Origin: Aspidiotus rigidus
Lineage: Eukaryota > Arthropoda > Insecta > Hemiptera > Diaspididae
NCBI GenBank assembly: GCA_035079385.1
Contig: JAVHKY010000010.1
Span: forward strand, 4,836,001 to 4,900,000
Reading direction: 5' to 3'
Length of the DNA stretch: 64,000 bases
A program made the position numbers and the translations under genes. Of this stretch, positions 34,081 to 45,110 are shown piece after piece. Positions within the stretch are counted from its first letter, which is position 1; the number at the start of each line of letters is the position of its first letter. Under the pieces are notes generated by a model. That model searched no databases, was not told where the DNA came from, and saw only the letters and a program-made list of their open reading frames with translations.

Positions 34081-36930
34081 ATGAAGCGCTTGCTTGTAAT
34101 AGCCCGGTAGCTGCCATCCTAGGTTCCGAAGAAATAGGTATGGCCACAGTCATACGAAAAGGAACCTGGAATGGAACTGGCGAATGCAGAACAACTCTGT
34201 GAACTACTCGACACTTGTGTACAGCGTATAGGAACCCTGAAGAAAGAAGAAGACAAGACTGCAACAGCGATCTACTATAACTGAAGTGTTTTAAAGTTTT
34301 CAGTACCTGGTGGCACTGCAGCTTTGCAGTTGTCAAGAAGAAGACTGGGTTCGCCGAGGAGATTTTTCCAGTATTGAAGTTATACCCGAAAGTATCAATT
34401 CCAGTGTTGGAGGAAATAAAGTTAATGCATACGCACCTCAAATTCACTCCACCATGGAGGAAAGGCGGAAAAACAAAATATTGTGTTTGTTACAAGGTTT
34501 TAATACATTACCACGTCTCTCCTTCGACAGAAAAAACATTTCGTCCAGTTCTATGTTTTCTCCAAATATACAAAAATCGTACACGACTTACCTAGAACAC
34601 AAAAAGAAAGGATACGATAAATTTATGCACATATAAGCTCACAAAAGAAAGTTTAAGCACATCGTTTTCAATTACCCTATTCAATCCCCTCCCTCATGAT
34701 TGTCATCTTCGACTTGTTGCTTACATAATTCAAATTTCTAGAGATCAGGCCCGTAACTAAGGGACGGGAAGGCGAAGGAGCTGAGCCCTCTCTACTAATG
34801 TCAGCTCAACAATTTCGAGCAAAGGAAAGAAGTTGTGGATTGTTCGACCACCTAAATGTTCACTGACTCTAGAGACGACTAGATTTACACAAAAATTATG
34901 TAATTCCCATTCTCCAGCTTATATTCGCGGCGTTCGTACGGCTTCTCGCCGGATTCATAGCGGTTGAGCGAAATTCACTTACAGTTAAATAGGTCACAAA
35001 ATTGTAGGCTTTATATATTTCAAACGATTTTAAGAGAGAACACGAGCAGATCTAATAAGTCGTCGGTGTGCATTTCCGAGGACAGCTCTTCACTTTCTCT
35101 CGATCCGATTTTATCTGGCCTAAATCGCCCACTCAACTAATTAAGAACTTAATTGTCGTCCGTGTTATTTTTTGAAATCGGTTTTTTGCGATCGAACAAG
35201 AACTCGAACGTTCTGATTCCCAATCTCACTGTGAATCTCTGCCATCACTCATTCCTTACCTAATCTCATTACTCATTGACTAATTTCTTCAGACGTCGGA
35301 ATGATACGATCACCTCCTAAATCTATCGGAGCCATCGGCAGGGTAGAAAACCGAAGAAAATATCGAATTACAATTAAAATACAACAGAAGGAATGATTTT
35401 TGGAACGAATTTCTGACAGCCAATACGCCGAGATTCCGACATATTGATGAAGGGGAATTCAATAAAATATGCGTGAATCCACTTAGTATACGCACTAAGA
35501 TAACCCGATGAGTCTCTATCGTCGTGAAACAATAGTACACGCTCTAAGCTAAGTGGTCTACGCTTATCGCAACAACAGTAAATCTTTCGTATAGGTACGC
35601 ATTCGTATATTCAGGCAGGCATATACGATTTCCACACATCTCGGGTGTAACTTCCCCAGTTTTTAGGTATACAAAACACTTACTCGTATGATTCTTATCG
35701 TAATTTTTATTGCAGTGTAGTAGCTCACTGCACATTCGATGCTCTCGTGAACGCCTCTGCCTTCATCATCATTATCTCTTGAGAGCTGCGTGCACGAAGT
35801 AAACACACACGCGACAAACATATGTGCCGCGTATATTCCTTTCCTTCCAATAAACATAATAAAATTATAACGACGCGTCAAATAGGCGAAAATAATAACA
35901 ATCCAGTAGCATCAGTTCTCGTCAACATGTTTATTCGAATCCTTATTACTACGCACTATGACCTACTAGGGATGGTATGCATTTCATACGTATTTTCGAA
36001 TGTTCCGAAATGCCACAGCGGCGTAATACGGATTTATCTTGAGAAAATGATCATCATCCTCTCCGGGAATACCTATACACATATTTTCAATTTTTTTTCT
36101 ATCTCACTCTCGCATGACGTGCATATAGCGAGTCTTCTCCCGGCGGATGAATGTAAACATACCATTATAGGAAAATTTTCTTAGCACGTGCTCGCGCTGA
36201 CTATTTACTACCGAGTATTACATCCAGCGTAAGAAAAATATTCGAAAACTTGGAAAATCTACGACGCAAAAGACGAAAGCGTGGGATATTCTTTCTCACT
36301 CCCATCGCGTTTCTCGTTCCTTATTTACAAGAAGTGTATCGACCAGGGAGAAGGGCGACGAAGACGAGGGGTATATGCTATCACGGCGTGTTCACGAACC
36401 CCAACACACCACCGTTTGCACGCGCGGGAAATATCCCTCCTCGCTGTCATAAAATACTAGAGGAGAAGTTACGCCGCATCGCATAGTAAAATATACGACA
36501 AAGCGAAGGTATTGCGACGCAAAGGAGAACAGCTACCTATTGCAAAGGTGCATACAGTATCGGCAGGCATCTCACTTGTTACATCGGGCTGTTTCATTAT
36601 TATTCACACGCACCCGCCGTATCGAATGCGTCACACGATTTTGAAAAAGTTGAAAATTAGATTTATTTCCCAGAGTGGCACAGTGTACCTACAGTAGTGC
36701 ACTTGCTGGCGAAGTCAAAACCACCGCAGAGCGCGAGTAAAGGCTTCCGGTCGTACGCTGCACACAAGAGCGTGGACGAAAAAAAGGTGGCCTGCTGCGT
36801 AGTTAAATGAACTCTTTCGTACTTATGTAGGGGATAATAATACTGCGCTGGTAGAAATAGGAAGAGGAACAAGAAACAATGTAAGAAAGAGAGAGAGAAA
36901 AAAGAACATCATCACGGGGAGACAATGATC
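34081..36930. other. no recognisable gene; exon-like signals on minus strand
   Basis: Mostly unique. On the minus strand a moderate acceptor (TTCGTGCACGCAG) near 35785 and a donor CGA/GTAAGT at about 35690 enclose roughly 95 bases with an open frame (SRDNDDEGRGVHES...). It is not recognised. The stretch 35700-37150 is CpG-rich. Confidence 0.3.
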
Positions 36931-36936
36931 ACTCAC

Positions 36937-37100
36937 CGGGCGCCATATTGTCTTATTACACTATTTTTTCCCCGCGCGAATAACCAAATCAAACTAAAAT
37001 GCTCGCTAGCTTTCCTTCTTCAGCTTACTCGTCTCGTGTATGTGAATGCGCAACACGCGCACCGCATAATACGAATACTATGAAATGTAAGTTCAATCGC
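36937..37100 (-). CDS. candidate first coding exon, MAP(G), minus strand
   Basis: On the minus strand the sequence AAGACAATATGGCGCCCG is followed at once by GTGAGTGATC, a near-consensus donor at 36937/36936. The ATG is at 36946-36944, preceded by a purine-rich leader (GAAGAAGGAAAGCTAGCGAG) in a CpG-rich stretch, as for a 5' exon. Only three codons and one base are coding, so no family can be named. The upstream limit of the exon is a guess. It is supported by the context and donor strength only. Confidence 0.3.
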
Positions 37101-37643
37101 TTCCGGTCGCCAGGTACACAATTTTTCCCTGTCCTTTTATTTTCCCGCGTTCACTAACCGACTAAGGACGTCATAGTTACTTTTACGGGTTCTTGGCCAC
37201 GTTATTTAGCAATCCTTTCAAAGGCGAGATCAGTTAATGTTTTTATAGAATGGTTATTGGTTTCCACAAGTAGATATTACAGCGCGACTGACCGAATACA
37301 GAAATCTACAAAAGCAAATATGGTACCACTGTAGGTGAGCAAATAAAAAGACTCTTCAAGCCGAAACTTATCGAAGGCAGAATTTTTGTGAGAATTCGGT
37401 AAGGAACTTTCATCTCTCGAACAACGAAACTATAGTCTCAGCAAGCTGATGTAACATAGAGTAGGTAGCCCCGGAGGCCGGAATCAGGCACAAGCCAAGC
37501 AAGCAGCATATACGAGTACACGAAAATGGTAACTCTTGAAGAGTTACACTCAATGACTCTGAATTTAATACAAACAAAATATCATATCATCACTAAAACG
37601 TTAATTGAGCAAGACCATTTTTGAACACTTTCATTGAACTTAC

Positions 37644-37740
37644 TTTGTCTCCAAGTACCGAGCTAGCGCCAGACAATCGCGTTCACTCGTCGCTCACTAA
37701 ATACACTCCTCCTGTTCACAACATGCGCATGCGCGTAACT
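37644..37740 (-). promoter_or_regulatory. possible minus-strand first exon with NRF1-type site
   Basis: TGCGCATGCGCG at 37724-37735 is a perfect palindromic match to the NRF1-type motif common in promoters. Reading the minus strand from it, about 80 GC-rich bases lead to a good donor, GACAAA/GTAAGT, at 37644/37643. No sustained open frame is present, so it would be an untranslated exon. No partner acceptor could be chosen with confidence. Confidence 0.3.
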
Positions 37741-37966
37741 CTACAACCCTTTGAAGGAGAAGTGAAGTTCAATCCACGTTCAATCACAACATCAAACATC
37801 AATCTGATATAGACATCAACTATAAATACCATCTATCAATATTAACCATCAATCAACTATTGATACCAACTATCAATATTATGATCGATTTTTAGATATC
37901 GATTATAGACATTCATATTGACATATGGTTTCATTACTAACAAATACGGACATCATCCAAGTTCGT

Positions 37967-38087
37967 AGTTTAGGTTCGCCTAACGCGTTGAGTGCGCGCC
38001 AAGCTCTGCAAACAGCTGTACACTATGCAAGTGGTTCAGTGTTGCAGATTCACCGCTCAGTTAACTGCGCTAGGCAAACCCTAAACT
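37967..38087. repeat. small foldback, imperfect 20-bp arms
   Basis: AGTTTAGGTTCGCCTAACGC at 37967-37986 is approximately inverted by GCGCTAGGCAAACCCTAAACT at 38067-38087. The 120-bp unit could be a miniature element; no target duplication was found. Confidence 0.45.
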
Positions 38088-38147
38088 GTGAATCTTGATA
38101 ATGCCCGTGTCTCAAGCTCTCTTGGACGAACTCTGTTTACTCTGTGC

Positions 38148-38599
38148 CACGGTACAATAAAGAGGTATTGACACTTGCCTATGTTCACCATTATTAATGC
38201 TGTCACAAGAAATTATGTAATGCAGTGTTTCGCCACTATGTAGTGCCAATGATCAGTTCCCCGGTTATACATAGAGTCTTATATAAATTCACTATTTAAA
38301 AAAAAAAATGTAGAAAAGTCAGAAATTGACCAAAAAATCTGAAACTCAGTACAAATAGACTACTCATTATGCTCCACATATTTCACAAAAAAATTATTCT
38401 CATATGTAAATTTCTTGATTTTTTATAATTATAACCCTTGAAAATTTGTCAACACTATGAATCCTCCGGTAAGGTAACAATGCTGGAGTGCGGAAGGCAT
38501 TCACAATGGCGCAGCAAACGCAGCGGAATTCTGTATGAACTACTTTATTTTGTGTGACAAGAATTTTCTGTAGTGTCAATACCTCTTTATTGTACCGTG
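38148..38599. mobile_element. miniature element with 28-bp perfect ends and 8-bp duplication
   Basis: The terminal 28 bases at 38148-38175 (starting CACGGTACAATAAAGAGG) are exactly inverted at 38572-38599. The element is flanked by an exact 8-bp direct repeat, CTCTGTGC, at 38140-38147 and 38600-38607. The 452-bp interior is AT-rich with no coding frame. An 8-bp duplication is used by the hAT and P superfamilies. The 28-bp ends beginning with CA are closer in length to P-type ends, but the superfamily is not settled. The perfect ends suggest a fairly recent insertion. Confidence 0.85.
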
Positions 38600-38607
38600 C
38601 TCTGTGC

Positions 38608-41600
38608 ATTACTGTCACGGGCTGGGCACACAAAAATTCCCCATAATAGTGTTGGTAACCGCTACAAAGTACATCATACAACTAGGTATGCCCAAGTGAT
38701 AAGAATGAGACTGTCACTATATAGATAAAGTCAAACAAGAAGCAATTTTATGTAACACTAATTTTAAACATCATAAAATACAAGAATTCTAACAAAAAAT
38801 AAAGGAGAACTCATTTATTTGTTTATTTACATCGATATAATCTTTCTAATAAACCAAAATTCAATGTTTAAGATTTAAACTTCCCTCACGGCACTCCTGA
38901 ACCCTCCTGAAACTGCTCCTTTTTCAACTTTATCAACATGGCGACATTCCTCTTCTCATCACTTGCACGTTCCTTACAACTACCACTTGTTACGCAGAAC
39001 GGCCGAAAAACGTGCTTCAATTATTAATTGATTACTCCGAAAATAATGCTTCTAGCAAAAAATAAAAGGGAAGATAATTTGTTGTTCATAAAATTTCCTT
39101 TACAACAAGGGTAATATCAAGAAAATCTATCTTTCATTGAAAATCATGAATATATTTAAAAACGGGCTCGTTCTTGTGTTTACATTTCTTGCAATGGCGA
39201 TCCGAGCGCCTTAGTTGAATAAACGAGACGAACGGTTTGTTTGTTTATGACTCTGTAAATTGCTACAATTTCAAAAGATTTAAAAGAAGCTAAATTTTTT
39301 CAGGTTTTCTTCTAATTTTCCCGCAAAATAGACAGTCCATGAACTTTTTAGAATTTTCAAACATTAGATTTCTTGTTCGAGAATATTTTTCAACATTCCA
39401 ATGCACCTCTCAAAACGAGCGCCGATTAGCTTGCTTTGCCAAACAGCAGAGCAGTCAGAAGTGCAAAGGTTTAGCATCAAAGCCTGCGATCGTCCAATCA
39501 ACAAAAACACAATCTGGAGAATTAGTATTTTTGACCCTCTAAGAGAGCACCAATTCTCTTGATAGATTATGACATTTCTGGGTATCATCAACCAATTGAA
39601 GCCGAAACTAACATTTTCGGCTATAATGGTCTTCTTAAGAAGACCGGGATTAAAACTAAAAGATTTTTGAAGATTGATCATAGGTATCCGAGAACTTACA
39701 TGAACAAGAAGTACTTTAGTTATTGTAGAATGTATGGTCGGTTTTTGCATATTGCCGTCCATTCATAAGATATAACTCAAGAGAGCGCTATAGTGAAATA
39801 GAAAACGTATGGAATCCAATACTCTGTCTTGTAAAAAGATTTGATAACGAATTAATTTTTATTTTTTCTTGACTTTTTGAAATATTGATCAATTTCCTGA
39901 CTATTTCCCAACTTCCTGGCCTACTTTTGAAATTCCTGACTTTTTCCAAACTTCCAAACCTGAAGACACCGTGTATATTGGCAAATGAGGAAGAAGACCC
40001 CTTCGGTCAACATTCGAAGGTAAAATGCCTAACAAGTTTCTTTTCCTGCATAGAACTCGGACTCGACTCTGATCTGGGCTAGAGACTTGAAATTTTCCAA
40101 GTTCTAGCAGTGTGGTACGCAGGAGCAGAATAGGATGAATCTTTCCACGAGGATCGCAATTTCTATCAATGAGAAAACAATCCTCGTAGCTGATCTCACT
40201 TCAAAAATTTCTGACTAGGGCTAATAGAGCTGGTTCTTTGCTTCCAGAGGAATTTGAATCGGAGATTAGATCAAAACATCTTTCCCAAGAGATAAACCCC
40301 AGCAAAAGCAATAGTTACTTCCCCGCTAAAAATTATTGAGCCAATCATATATTGTAGCAAGGAAGGAGGAAAAATATGTAAAATTTCACTAAAAAAAACT
40401 TTCGCGCCGTGGCTGGAACAGGATGTCAACTGACGAAATCAAGTGCCAGAATGGATTTTCAATCACGTTCCAGGTATCCGTTTCAGCGAATTTTTCAAGC
40501 TAAATTTCATCACCATGATGGTCCAGTTTCAAATTTCTTGTACACGCAGATCATTAGCTGTTTTCGAGCAGCTCGTTTTCGCAACCGAGAGGCAGTTCTA
40601 TAGTCCACTTTATCTCTGTCACTGGTATTATTATTATTGGCCTTGCTCGACTTGCAGGGTCATCGCGATGCGATGCTGTTAGTATGCCGGTTTCCTGTTC
40701 GCCTCCATTCGCGTCAAACAAAACGAAAATGATGACGTATTCTTAGATACTTATTTAACGCCGGTTAGAAGTACAACAGATGAATAATGATGGCGCTGGC
40801 GGATTCCCTAGCGCGGAAATTCGAAGGTTACAAAAAACGTTTACAATAACGATTTCTCGCACAATTACAGTAAATAAAGAATTACGTTTCGTATTGTAGG
40901 GCTACGGAAGTTTTCCCGAATGCGAGCACTTACCGCATCCATAACGTGTATGTGTGCGTGCGTGGGTAGTATCCAATGATAAATAGACCATATTTTGGCG
41001 TTTGATGAGAAGCGTCGGCGGATCTAAGATTCATTTGTGAAGTTACCTAATTTTGATCCACACACTGAGGGACAGAGACTCCCTTCGCACAACAAGTCTC
41101 TTCAGTAAACAACTCAGCCGGCCCTTGAATTACAAATCGAGAATGTTCGCGTTCTTTTAATCGGCTCTTTTTTTTTCTTCTTTCTCCTCTTTGACGTAAT
41201 TAATTAAATCGGCAAAACAATCGATCGTTTACGCCGCTGACTACTGTGCAGATATTGTATCATGTACACCAGTATAAGTTTCATTGTTTTTGTTGTTGTT
41301 TGCGAGGGAAACTTTTATCGCTTCGAGGAAAGAACTTTTCTTCCGTCTTCTTCTGCGGTTTATAATAATAAAATGGCGAAGAAAGAGCAAAGATAGAGCA
41401 AGAAGAAGAAGAAAAAAAGAACAGTAGTTGCTTTGTGAGAGAATATTCTCGTTTCTGTCTTTCTTTAATTCCTTCTTTGTTTTACCCGTAGAGAGATTTT
41501 CTAAGTTGTTTTCTTTTACGCGACGAAAAGCTTATAGAGCGAATTAAAGGTAGGACTGTATAGAGTTATACATCAGCGAAAGAGAATAAGGTTGTAAAAA

Positions 41601-42940
41601 CGTTGGTTTTATACGCGCGTTTCAACGGGGAAGAATGATGGCTATTTGATGTGGGGATCGATGATGCCCGCATTTACCGTGCGGTGAATGATTGGCTATA
41701 AATACGTTATATAGGTACCTAAACTCGTACACGATAAATGAGTACATAAAATATCTACTTTATAACTCGCCAAGATTCAGCAAAGATGGGTTAAGCAAAA
41801 TAATACCGTATATTTATCCGCACACGGTACCAGGTACATAAGACCATTGACCGATTGAAGAATAATAAATGCTGTTCTGCGGCATAGAAAGAGAAGAAAC
41901 GAGTATTACTGTACATCGATACACTTGATTTTAATACCGGTTTCGTATTTTCGCTTATTTGAACATTCTTGGCAAAAAAAAAAAAAAAGATTATTAGGAC
42001 TAAGGCAAGTTTAAGTGGGTGTGTGCACCTTGCACAGTAAAGTATGCGCAGGCTAATGATTTGTATGAACAAGAAATTTCAAACTGAAGCGTAGTGATGA
42101 AATCTTGCTCGGAGTTTCGATATTATACTGGGCATGTACGAGTAAATCGAAATTGATGAATTTTTCCGGAAAGGCCACATAGGAAGATGCAAGGTAATTT
42201 CGTGACAGAATTTTCACGAAACAAGAAGCAACTGGAACGGGAGAAATCGAGAAATACCAGAAAGAAACAAGAAGTTTGTTAGCTTGGGAGGAGGGTAGAG
42301 AACTGGCCGCGAAAAAATGACAGAAATCTCATTCTTCATCTTCAATTTTGAAATATTGACACTTCTTCAACTCCCTATCCCATTTACCAGTTCTGAAAAA
42401 ATGTACAGTCTGTTGAAATTGCAATTCGAGAGACTAATATGCAAATGTCTCCCTACAATGAGGAAAAGTAGTCCAAAAAGTGGTCCATTAATACTACTGA
42501 ATTCAAGTACTAGGTATTTTACCTTATAATATTTTACACGCGGTTCGAAATTGGTTCATTCTTAGGAGCGGATACAATTTTTGTATACTTTTTTCCACTA
42601 TAAGTAGGCATTGTCAATTCTGATGACTATAACGTGAGATTGCATCATAATGGAACGATTTCTACGCCTGATACCTTACTCACGATAAAAGATTAAAAGA
42701 TAGAGAAAATCAACAGAACGAACAAACGATAAAATTTACGAACGACGTCGAAACCGTAGTGACCCAATTTCTTCTTTTTCTCTAGTCTGGCTCACAGAAT
42801 TATGCGATTGATATAAACACGGTTTTTGCTTCTGAGATTCACCGTGGAAGTTTCCCGAGTAGAGAAATACAAGAAATTTAAAATCTTTGGTCACATCTAA
42901 TACACCTCACTGAATCCAAATCAACTCACTTTTCCGACCA
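38608..42940. other. no recognisable gene
   Basis: Mostly unique. On the minus strand at 40942-40934 ATGGATGCG runs directly into GTAAGTGC, another first-exon-like signal, but in a different phase from the one at 36937. The 39339-39770 region is open on both strands for up to 132 codons; I recognise no protein in it. CpG-rich sequence occupies about 40600-41700. Confidence 0.3.
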
Positions 42941-43382
42941 AAAGTCGATGTCGATTTAGTTTTGCCCAAAATCGATCGCAAATTTCCTCAAAGAGACTAG
43001 AAGTGATTCAAGATCGATCGCTTCGAGTCATCGTCCACGTCGAGATAGATTCGACTTCTAGTTATTATAATCTGGTGTTGACCGCAAATCGACCCAAAAT
43101 GACTGTAAGTCATTCAAAATCGACCGTTCCGATTCATCGTCGACATCAAAATTGAGTCGACTCCGGTCGTTATCGATTGATGTCGATTAAAAGATTCACG
43201 GTCATTTTCTTCACAAAAGAAAATATCACGAAAATTTTTTTACAACGCAACAGAGCAGTCAATTTTTGGTCGACACAAAGATTTCAAGAACTCGACTCGA
43301 AATCGACTCCAGATTGACGTCAATTTGAGGTGAATTTGAAATCGACCAGCGTACACGACCGAAGAACTACAAATCGCTTTTA

Positions 43383-43615
43383 TGTATTATTTTTAATTAA
43401 TTTATTATTAGTGAAATTAATTTTTATCAATCTGATTTATATTAATTTTTTTAAAGATTAATTGTTAATTAAATCAATATTTTTTTTTAAATTATTTTTT
43501 AATAATTTTCTTATGAATTAAAACAAAAATATATATTAATTTAATTAACAAATTAATATAAATCAAATTAATAAAAATTAATTTTCCTCATAGTAAATTA
43601 ATAAAAAATAATACA
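43383..43615. repeat. AT-rich palindrome, arms about 67 bp
   Basis: The left arm (43383-43450, starting TGTATTATTTTTAATTAATT) is inverted at 43550-43615 with few differences, around a loop of about 99 bases. The sequence is almost entirely A and T with TTAATTAA words, and AT-rich sequence continues to about 43680. It interrupts the first half of the TCGAC-rich block, so it may be an insertion. Confidence 0.7.
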
Positions 43616-44156
43616 ACAATAACAAATTTACTTAAATTAAAAATTAATAAATTAATGTACAAATTATTAAAAATTAAAATCGATGCAACGGAGCAGTCGA
43701 TTTTGAGTCGATAAAAAATTTGGAGAAGTCGACTTGCAATCGAACTGAAATTGAATTGACAAATGAGTCGACATGGCGTCGAAATTCGTTAACCCCATAT
43801 CGAACTGATATCAACGTGGATGTGAGTTCTATTTTGACTGCAGGTTGACGCAATTTTGATCAAGACTTTGAAAGATGTAAATTCTCGATAGATTTGACGT
43901 CAATTCTCGTTTCGTCAAATTGACGGTCAACATGGCTCATCGATGATGAGTCTCTTCTTGGAAATCTAAAAGCTCAGATGAGCCTCCTCCTCTCTTACCA
44001 ATAGGTTGTCACTATCTTCATTCGGATGTGAGCGACATAATTGGCATCTGCGTAAATATACCCGCCTACCTTATTGACGTCGAAATTAACTCGACTCCGG
44101 GTGTTATAGATTGATATCGACTGAATGATTCACGGTCATTAATACGAATGCAAAGT

Positions 44157-44503
44157 GTTACGAATAGTACATTTTGCAACTAGTGCAAGAAGTGCGAGAT
44201 CCGCGAGCGCGAAATTTTGCGGCAGAAGCGAAGCGAGTGACGAAAAAATCGTACGAGCGAATTTTGAACTTCTTGCAAAAGTTACGAACTATATTTTTTA
44301 GGTTACTTGCTTCTCGATTTTCGCAGCACTGACGTCATATTTCTCGCTTACATGTAAACGGTATGTCTAAAAAGTGTAGAGCAAAAAAGAAGGCCGTAAA
44401 CGGCATAAATGGATAGAAATTCGTACATTCGATTTTTGATTCGAATGTTTCGCTTCTTGCACTGAAAATTGTTTACAAATGAGATGCTTTTTGAGCCAGT
44501 AAC
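44157..44503. mobile_element. probable insertion in second half of TCGAC-rich block
   Basis: The duplicated block is interrupted here by roughly 360 bases absent from the first half (compare CACGGTCATT at 43196-43205 and 44131-44140). The insert is bounded by GTTAC and GTAAC. It has the subterminal inverted words AGTGCAAGAAGTGCG and CGCTTCTTGCACT, and a CpG-rich middle (GATCCGCGAGCGCGAAATTT). It is non-coding. A miniature element is likely, but no target duplication is proven. Confidence 0.5.
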
Positions 44504-45110
44504 TTAAAAAAGCATATTTCACGACAGGAAATGTCACGGAAATTTGTTTACAACGCGACAGAGCAGTAAATTTCAGATCGACAAAAGGATTTGGAGAACT
44601 CGACTCGAACTAGACTCCAGATCGACGTTAATTTGAGGTTGATTTGAAGTCGACTACAGCATACATTCCTAGAAAAAATAAGATCGACCTTTCGATTTCA
44701 GGTCGACAGAAAAAATTCGACTCGAACTCGACTTCAGATCAACGTCAATGTGAGGTCTATTTAAAATCGATCTGCGTACATTACCAAAGAACTACAAATC
44801 GACATAGAAATATTGCGTCGATTTCAGGTCGATAAAACTCTTCATCGAACTGAAATTGATATGACAAATGAGTCACGTCGAAATGGCGTCGACATTTGTT
44901 GACCTGATATCGACGTAGTCGTCCAAATGTTTACCAAGACTTTGAAGGAGGAGATTCTCGATCGATTTGACGGCAATTTTTGGTCTGTCAAATTTACGGT
45001 CAACATGGTCCATCGAGGCTGAGTCTCTTGTTGCAAATCTACAAGCTCAAATGAGCCACCCCCCCCTTTTTCCCAATAGGATGTAAGCGACATAATTGGT
45101 ATCGATAAGA

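Larger units (their letters stand above)
42945..45110. repeat. duplicated TCGAC-rich repeat block
   Basis: Long stretches recur in direct orientation: ACAACGC(A/G)ACAGAGCAGT at 43242 and 44550, each followed by similar AACTCGACTCGAA and GACGT(C/T)AATTTGAGGT. A second pair is GATTTGACG(T/G)CAATT at about 43899 and 44964, each followed by ACGGTCAACATGG and CAAATGAGCC or CAGATGAGCC. The two halves are about 1 kb apart and each carries a different insertion. The dense GTCGA words show the same family as 1391-1575. No protein is encoded. Confidence 0.75.

Noticed and set aside
39364..39762. 132-codon minus-strand frame overlapping plus-strand frames
   Set aside because: Both strands are open over the same bases and neither translation resembles a known family; most likely chance.
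36937..40942. Treating the MAP(G) and MDA signals as alternative first exons of one gene
   Set aside because: They end in different phases (1 and 0), so they could not share a downstream coding frame.
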